From: Alligator mississippiensis | Lineage: Eukaryota > Chordata > Crocodylia > Alligatoridae | Reading direction: 5' to 3' | DNA length: 64,000 bases | Assembly (NCBI RefSeq): GCF_030867095.1 | Contig: NC_081824.1 | Span: 311,008,956-311,072,955 of the forward strand | Shown here: positions 58,625-64,000 of the stretch, piece by piece | Layout of the letters: each line of letters begins with the position of its first letter | How positions within the stretch are numbered: the stretch's first letter is position 1 | The notes under the pieces: generated by a model | The model's database searches: none | What the model was told of the DNA's origin: nothing | What the model saw: only the letters and a program-made list of their open reading frames with translations | Made by a program: the position numbers and the translations under genes

Positions 58625-60510
58625 TATAGAAAATAGGGCTAGAAAAGACCCTAGAGAAGACCATTTTTCAGCCCCAAGGCAGAATCAAGAATTCATAAGC
58701 CATTCCTAACAGTGATTTGTCTGATCTCCTCTTAAGAATAACCAGTGATAGGGACTGCTTATCTTCCCTATGTACTCTATTCTAGTGCTTAACTAGCTTT
58801 ACATGTAGAAAGCTTTTCCTAGGGTCTAACCTTAACCTTCCTGTCACTACAGTTCAATCCTTTCCTCAGTTTACAAACTTCCTCTGAATTTTTATCTAGC
58901 TGAAGATTGTTATGTGTGGACACGTGAACATGTGGCACAGTTCTGTTGCATGTGAAGGAGCTAAAAACCAGTCAAAAGTAGCAAAATCCCCTCCAATTGT
59001 AATACTGCTGCATCCAGGTTTAAAATTTCAGGGGTTTGATTCAAATGTGACGTTTGAATCCTGCTTGGCTTCTTCACACAGAAGATTAGAACATCCCAGC
59101 TGCTGCCCTTTGGTAACTTCCCCTTTTGAAAGGGGTCCAAATGTGTCTGCATCCTAATGTCATAGCGTGATCTTCTTTTCTGTAGGCTAAAACCTTTACT
59201 TTTTTTCCCCCCAGCCTTTCCTCATACAAGTTCTCCTAAACTTCTGATAATTGCTCTCTTCTGGAGTCTCTCCAGTTGAGCCCCATCTTTCTTGAAGTAT
59301 GCTGCCCCCAACTGGACATACTATTCCTTCAAAGCAGAGTGAAGGGATATTTCACTTGTATTGAACATGATACTTATATTGAAGCTTGGCAGGATTCAAT
59401 TTTTATTGGTAAACATTGCTAAACATTGATTTCACCTCACACTCACAGACCAATGAAAACATATTTCCATTTTTAATAACTGAAATTTACAGAAAGGGGA
59501 TAGCAGAAAAATCATGGCTAATGGATGGAGTGTGTGATGACAGGGGGAGCAGTCCTACAGAATCGTGCTGACTAATTTGGACTGCAACTCCTAGAAACCC
59601 CAAGGGACTGGGAACAAAGGAAGAGGAAGTGACAAAGCAGACGAAGGAGCTATGGGTGAGTGGAGCCAGGACTCATGGCAGCTCTGCCGCTCAGCTGGTG
59701 GCAGTTCTACAGTAGCTACGTTTGTCACGGCTAGTGGTTAAACTGCACTATAATCACTGTCTACCTTCATGCTCTTAATATTGGACAATCCTGAAAATGT
59801 ACATTGATGAAAATCAAAATAAATGCTTAAAAATAAACATTGATCTTATCCATCAAAAATATTGACAAATAAAAATTGAATTTTGCCAAGTCTACCTATG
59901 TTTCAGTGTGGTGTGGGCTCTTTTCGCAATGGTATAATGTGGTTGACTTGTGCTCTGTTTGTGATGTACTATAAGCCCTAGGTCCTTTTATACAGAGCCG
60001 CTGCCTAACCCAAGTAGTGCAGGCAGTCTCTCTTTGTGTGGCATGTGGCAGATAACGCAGGAAGCAGAACAGTAGACTGGGCAGTGGCACACAGGAGGGT
60101 GCAGGACTTAATTTGTGGCACGCCTACCAAAACACTTGGCCCTCAGTTATTTTTCTCTCTCACTATAGTAGTTTGAACTTGTCCTTATTGAATTACATCC
60201 TATTTATTTCAGGCTCTTTCTCCAATTTGCTAGTAACATTTTACATTCTCACCCTGCCCTTCCAAGTGCTTGTGAACCTTTTATCATCTGAAGATGCGAA
60301 GTGTGGTCTCTCTCCCATTATCTAAGTCATTTAGGAAAATATTGAATAGTGCCAGACTCCTGTAAAATAGGACCCCTGTAAAACCCTACTTGATAAATCC
60401 TTGCAGCTGGCGTGTGCCACTGATAACTTATTGGAAACCATCCTGAATGAGGAGTTGCATACCCACCCACCTTTGTACTTGTTTATTTGCACTGTGTTGG
60501 TTAAGGCACT
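58625..60510 (-). mobile_element. Old L3/CR1-type LINE in pieces
   Basis: Minus-strand pieces appear in correct order. The 3' UTR lies at 58625-58905 (AGTGCTTAACTAGC, GAAAGCTTTTCCTAGGGTCT antisense pattern). A further piece is at 59180-59350 (CTCTTCTGGAGTCTCTCCAG, GCCCCCAACTGGACATAC). RT-domain sequence is at 60155-60510 (ATTATCTAAGTCATT, AATATTGAATAGTGCCAGAC). The pieces are separated by about 275 bp at 58905-59180 and by a TIR element at 59385-59890. Highly decayed, comparable to the copy at 51095. Confidence 0.65.
59385..59890. mobile_element. TIR element inserted in the old LINE, 506 bp
   Basis: CTTGGCAGGATTCAATTTTT (59385-59404) faces its inverted near-copy CTTGGCAAAATTCAATTTTT (read inward from 59890), with similarity continuing for about 24 bp. 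Secondary blocks such as AACATTGAT recur inverted inside the right half. No transposase frame and no clear target duplication. Superfamily not assigned. Confidence 0.65.
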
Positions 60511-60519
60511 TGCAACATG

Positions 60520-61175
60520 GAGCATTGCAACCGTTCACTTTTTAGGCATTGGGCTTCAGAGCCAAATCCAGAACCCTGTATTAGATGCTGAAACTCCCTG
60601 AGCAGTGGGTGTGGAGAGTTAGAGGTCATTGAATGGGTTTGAAAACTATTATCAGACTGAGCCTAATCTTGTAGTTAGGACACACATCTGTGCATCTCTT
60701 TGTAAGCACATACGTTATCAATAAATAGATGGTCCATGAGACGGGGTCTTCCGTTGCTCAGGTGCATTTCCTAACCCCTCCCCTCAGCCTCCTGATTGTT
60801 TCCAAGTCCATTTTATATGACCTGACTCCCTCCCTCTCCACCCCCCTCCCAGCCCTGCTCAGGGAGCGTCAGCATCTAACACAGGACTCTGCGCCGTGTT
60901 CTAGGGGCTCAAGGGAGCTAAACATGACCCGCTGCAGTGCTCAGTGTTACAGCCTCAAAGCCCCTCTTTGGCTGTAGCCCTAAATAACTAAATGCCACTT
61001 GTCAGGACACAGTGTTTGGTTATCTAAGGTTGCCAGAAGTGCTTTTCCTGCATAAGAAACAGTAGGATCTCCCATTGTGTAATGAGCTGATGCTGTACGT
61101 TTAGTAAAATAGCATTCAACTAAGTTATTGAAGCAGTAATGGCTGTTCAGGTGGTGTTGGATGTTATTCTGTGGG
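60520..61175. other. No gene recognised
   Basis: Mixed-composition DNA with a C-rich stretch near 60775-60860. No supported feature. Confidence 0.45.
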
Positions 61176-61179
61176 GTGT

Positions 61180-61490
61180 AAGCTGTAGCCGTGTTGATTT
61201 AAAGACATAGGCAGACAAGGTTCTTTGGGTAAATGTGATATCTTTTTATTCGACCAACTAAATAGTTGTAAAAATTGTTCTTTGCAAGCTTTGGGCACAA
61301 ACACCCTTCTTCAGGCATTGGGAGGCTCCCATTCCCTCTGATCCTCACTGCCATGCATTTGTATTTTCACACACCTGCATTTTGCCTCTTGGCTTCTTTT
61401 CTACCATGAAGACCACAAAACACCAGCAGACTTTCCCTATGCCTGAAGAAGGGTGTTTGTGCCCCCAAAATTGCAAAGAACAATTTTTTG
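61180..61490. repeat. Interspersed repeat with an inverted partial copy
   Basis: The plus-strand unit 61180-61325 contains GACATAGGCAGACAAGGTTC and TTGTTCTTTGCAAGCTTTGG and ends CACAAACACCCTTCTTCAGG. At 61438-61490 the end part returns inverted (CCTGAAGAAGGGTGTTTGTG ... GCAAAGAACAATTTTTTGA). The second copy stops where LTR-like sequence begins (61494), as if cut off by that insertion. Related pieces lie at 18185-18250 and 33515-33610. Confidence 0.6.
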
Positions 61491-61493
61491 AAT

Positions 61494-62440
61494 TGTGACG
61501 GGCTAGCTGGTAGTGATTTGGCCCAGGGCTTTTGAAAGGGTAAAAAATGATCGGAGGGCTTGGGATTCCCTTTCCTCACCAATCAGACCGTAGAGACTCA
61601 ACCTCCGTGTCCCAATTCGCCCCTTGGGTCACCTGGAGGGGGATAAAAGGGGCAGCGCAGCTGACTCGGAGGAGACCTGCGAGGAATGACGAGGAAGGAG
61701 TTTCAAAGAGCTGGCAGGAGCTGGGCCAGTGGGGCGGGAGCAGTTGCCCAAGAAGAGCCTAAAGGAGCAGGACTCACAGGCAGCGCAGCAGGGCTGGCAG
61801 GAGAGGCTCCCTGCTGGGCTCCAGGATCCCCAGCAAGAGGCTGCAGCCAGCAGAAGAGGTTCCCTGCCTGGAAAGCTGTGCAGTGGCCCGAGGGGCTTGC
61901 AGCTCTGCTTCCAGTTTCTCCAGCAAAAGGTAGGGCAGCTTGATGTGATGCAGGGGCTTCCAGAAAGTCAGAAGTCCCAGCAGCCAGAAACAGGCCCAGG
62001 AGTGGTGGCTGTGTGGGAGAGGTTCTGCCTACTGTGTGGGAGATGTGAGTTCAAGTCCTGGCTGGGTTGAGTAGGGGTGAGTGAAGTGATGTAGGAGTAG
62101 CTCTTGTTGGAGTGCAGGGGGTCACTGTTTTTTCCCCCTCCAGGGACCTATGCCCTATATCTCTTGTTATTTGGTGTTTTGTATTTTGTGCATTTTATGT
62201 TTTGTCAATCAGTACTGTTTATTGTGTTGTTTGTGTTTTATACTTTGTTAAACCTGTCTTTGGTTAACTAGATGAATATGTCTACGAACGTGAATGCCTA
62301 ACCTTTATTGAATCCCATCCGCTCAGGGTATTGTAGTGTCCCCTATACCCCCTGGTTTATGTATGTTATATATGTTATGTTCCCACCGCAGTTTCTCTCA
62401 TTAAAAGGTGTTTGTTTAAGTCCCCGTTGGTAATCTAGCT
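61494..62440 (+). mobile_element. Probable solo LTR (fossil)
   Basis: Starts TGTGACGGGCTAGC. It has a TATA-type GGGGATAAAAGGGGC near 61630, followed by a purine- and GC-rich leader-like region, and ATTAAA near 62402 as a possible polyadenylation signal. The layout fits a Ty3/gypsy-type or retroviral LTR with no internal genes. The 3' limit and target duplication could not be fixed. The frames of about 70-113 codons inside it are by-products. Confidence 0.45.
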
Positions 62441-63976
62441 TTGTTTTTTTAAACTAGTGCTTTGGGGCCTAATTCTGTGGGGGGGTTTTCAGGTCTGACT
62501 CTCAAGTTGTGAATTGGCAGCCCTGGTTTATGGACTTGGTCTATGCTTAGCTGTCAGTCCCATCTAGGAAAGATGCAGTGAAGTACAGCTACCGGCTAGG
62601 CAGCTATCTAGGTGCCTGGCACCAAGGCAACAGAAGAAAGGATGTGCTTGGCACATGGAGTCTGGTGAACAACAGCACCTCCAAAACAGCAGTCTCTGCA
62701 TCACCACCAGCTTAAAATATAACTGCAGGGGAGGAAGGGAGAGGGGGTTTCAACTCTTTCTTTTACAGCTAGAGCTTCCTACAGGACTGCTGCCAGCACA
62801 ACTGCTAAGCAAACCAGGAGCAGCTGAATAAAAAGGATCTTGCTTATTTCCTGGCAGTGGAAGTCTGTTGGCAGCTTCAAGGACAAACCAAATCAGGCTC
62901 AGCCAGTCTCTGCCGTACTCTTGGGCACTGAAGGGCTGGGCTTGGTGAGGACCATCCTTGCTCTCCAGAAGTGTTGTGCACAGCTGTAGGGGCTGCATGC
63001 TCCTGCCTGCCGCACCCACCGACCCTAAGGGGAAGTGAAAGCCCGAGTGCCCTCTGATGGAGGATTGAGCAACAGGAGCCAGGGACTGGGGCGCTCCTTA
63101 CAGCAAGCCAATGGTGGCCCTGTTTGCAGCCTGCTCCTGCTCAGCCAGAGCTACAGGGAACTGTGCCTGCATCTCATCTTTCAGACCTGCTGAGATTGCG
63201 GTGGGTTCTTGGCTCTTCCAGAGCTGGCAGTGGGGAAGGCATTCACACACTGGAAATAGAGAAGGCAAAATTACACTGGGCTATATGTCCTACTCACCTA
63301 TTCACACTCCCCATGCCATTGCATCACGAAAACCAAAGTATTCCTTTGCCAGGTATGTTTTCTTTGTGCTGTTCTGGCTGTCACTTCTCTTGCCTTGTCC
63401 CTGTGGGCAGGAAATATGAGCACTGCAGCAACTGTTGCTGCTGAAATGGCTGTGTTCCTGCTGCCATCAGCACAGCAAAGGAAACCAACCACAGAAAATG
63501 CTCACAAAGTGTGTGCTGGGGAAGGGAAAGCCATGTGAAGCATACTGCATGGAAGTTGGGTAATAGAAAAGGTTGCGTGGGTCAGCCCTATGCAACAGTG
63601 TCTGTCATAGATCAGCAGCAACCATTACAGCACCAGCTGCTGGCATAAAACTACTGGAAAAGAACCCACTGGAAGAGTAGTTTACTTGCAGCTTTGAGGA
63701 AAAGGGGAAGGTAGAAAGAACACTAAAATGTGTGAAATGATACAGGACAACAGGACTTGTGGCTATCAAGAGAAAGTACAATAAAAATTACACCTTAAGC
63801 ACAAGTAAAACTGAACATAAGTGCATAAAATGAAGCAATATAAAATAACAGCAAAAATAAATAAATAAATAGCACACCTGCCCTGACACAGCATGGAGCA
63901 GTAGGAAGGGGTTTTGTTGTTGTTGGCTTTTGGTTTTTTGTTTTTTCTTAAACTGCCCTCCTTCATTGGCCCAGTA
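62441..63976. other. No gene recognised
   Basis: Mixed-composition DNA; frames of about 100 codons near 63111-63444 overlap in two phases and show no family motif. Confidence 0.45.
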
Positions 63977-64000
63977 CAGGGGTTGTCAATCAGGGGTACA
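63977..64000. mobile_element. Left end of a hAT-like element, cut by the window edge
   Basis: CAGGGGTTGTCAATCAGGGG has the CAGGGG-type terminus shared by the hAT-like copies at 28691 and 56422. The rest lies outside the window. Confidence 0.45.

Overview
This 64-kb window looks like gene-poor, transposon-rich vertebrate nuclear DNA. The organism is probably a sauropsid, most likely a crocodilian or turtle. That is an inference from several CR1 LINEs, a Gmr1-type Ty3/gypsy fossil, a DIRS-type fossil, many small hAT-like elements with 8-bp target duplications, MIR/L3-like relics and general CpG depletion. No complete protein-coding host gene, tRNA, rRNA or CRISPR array is recognisable. The only candidate host coding piece is one 53-codon coiled-coil exon on the minus strand at 33294-33452.

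Layout. 1-310: CR1 endonuclease fragment. 1.9-3.85 kb: DIRS-like fossil. 4.3-5.3 kb: hAT-like element with long terminal inverted repeats around a GC-rich tandem array. 7.0-11.85 kb: Gmr1-like LTR element with both LTRs, its integrase region lying upstream of its reverse transcriptase region. 12.05-13.05 kb: a hAT-like element and a Helitron-like element; a second Helitron-like end lies at 18.46 kb. 19.8-20.5 kb: probable solo LTR. 22.4-40.3 kb: a large inverted duplication. 41.9-43.1 kb: two fold-back elements. 44-51.6 kb: SINE, MIR, CR1/L3 and hAT-like relics. 55.0-57.4 kb: a cluster of non-autonomous DNA transposons, one inserted in another. 58.6-60.5 kb: an old L3/CR1 LINE split by a TIR element. 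61.2-62.4 kb: an inverted repeat pair cut by a probable solo LTR. The last 24 bases begin another hAT-like element.

The most striking structure is the inverted duplication. 22412-27875 and 34828-40291 are reverse complements: every position pair sums to 62703 over 5464 bp, with no difference in any stretch I compared. Inside them lies a second, shorter inverted pair (30901-31149 and 34580-34827) in the same order, but about 2.4% diverged. Relative to the left side, the right side lacks exactly 3025 bp (27876-30900), with a TA microhomology at the join. It is either a recent or gene-converted palindrome that suffered a deletion, or an assembly artefact. I saw no multi-gene system here; the biology on view is transposon history plus this rearrangement.
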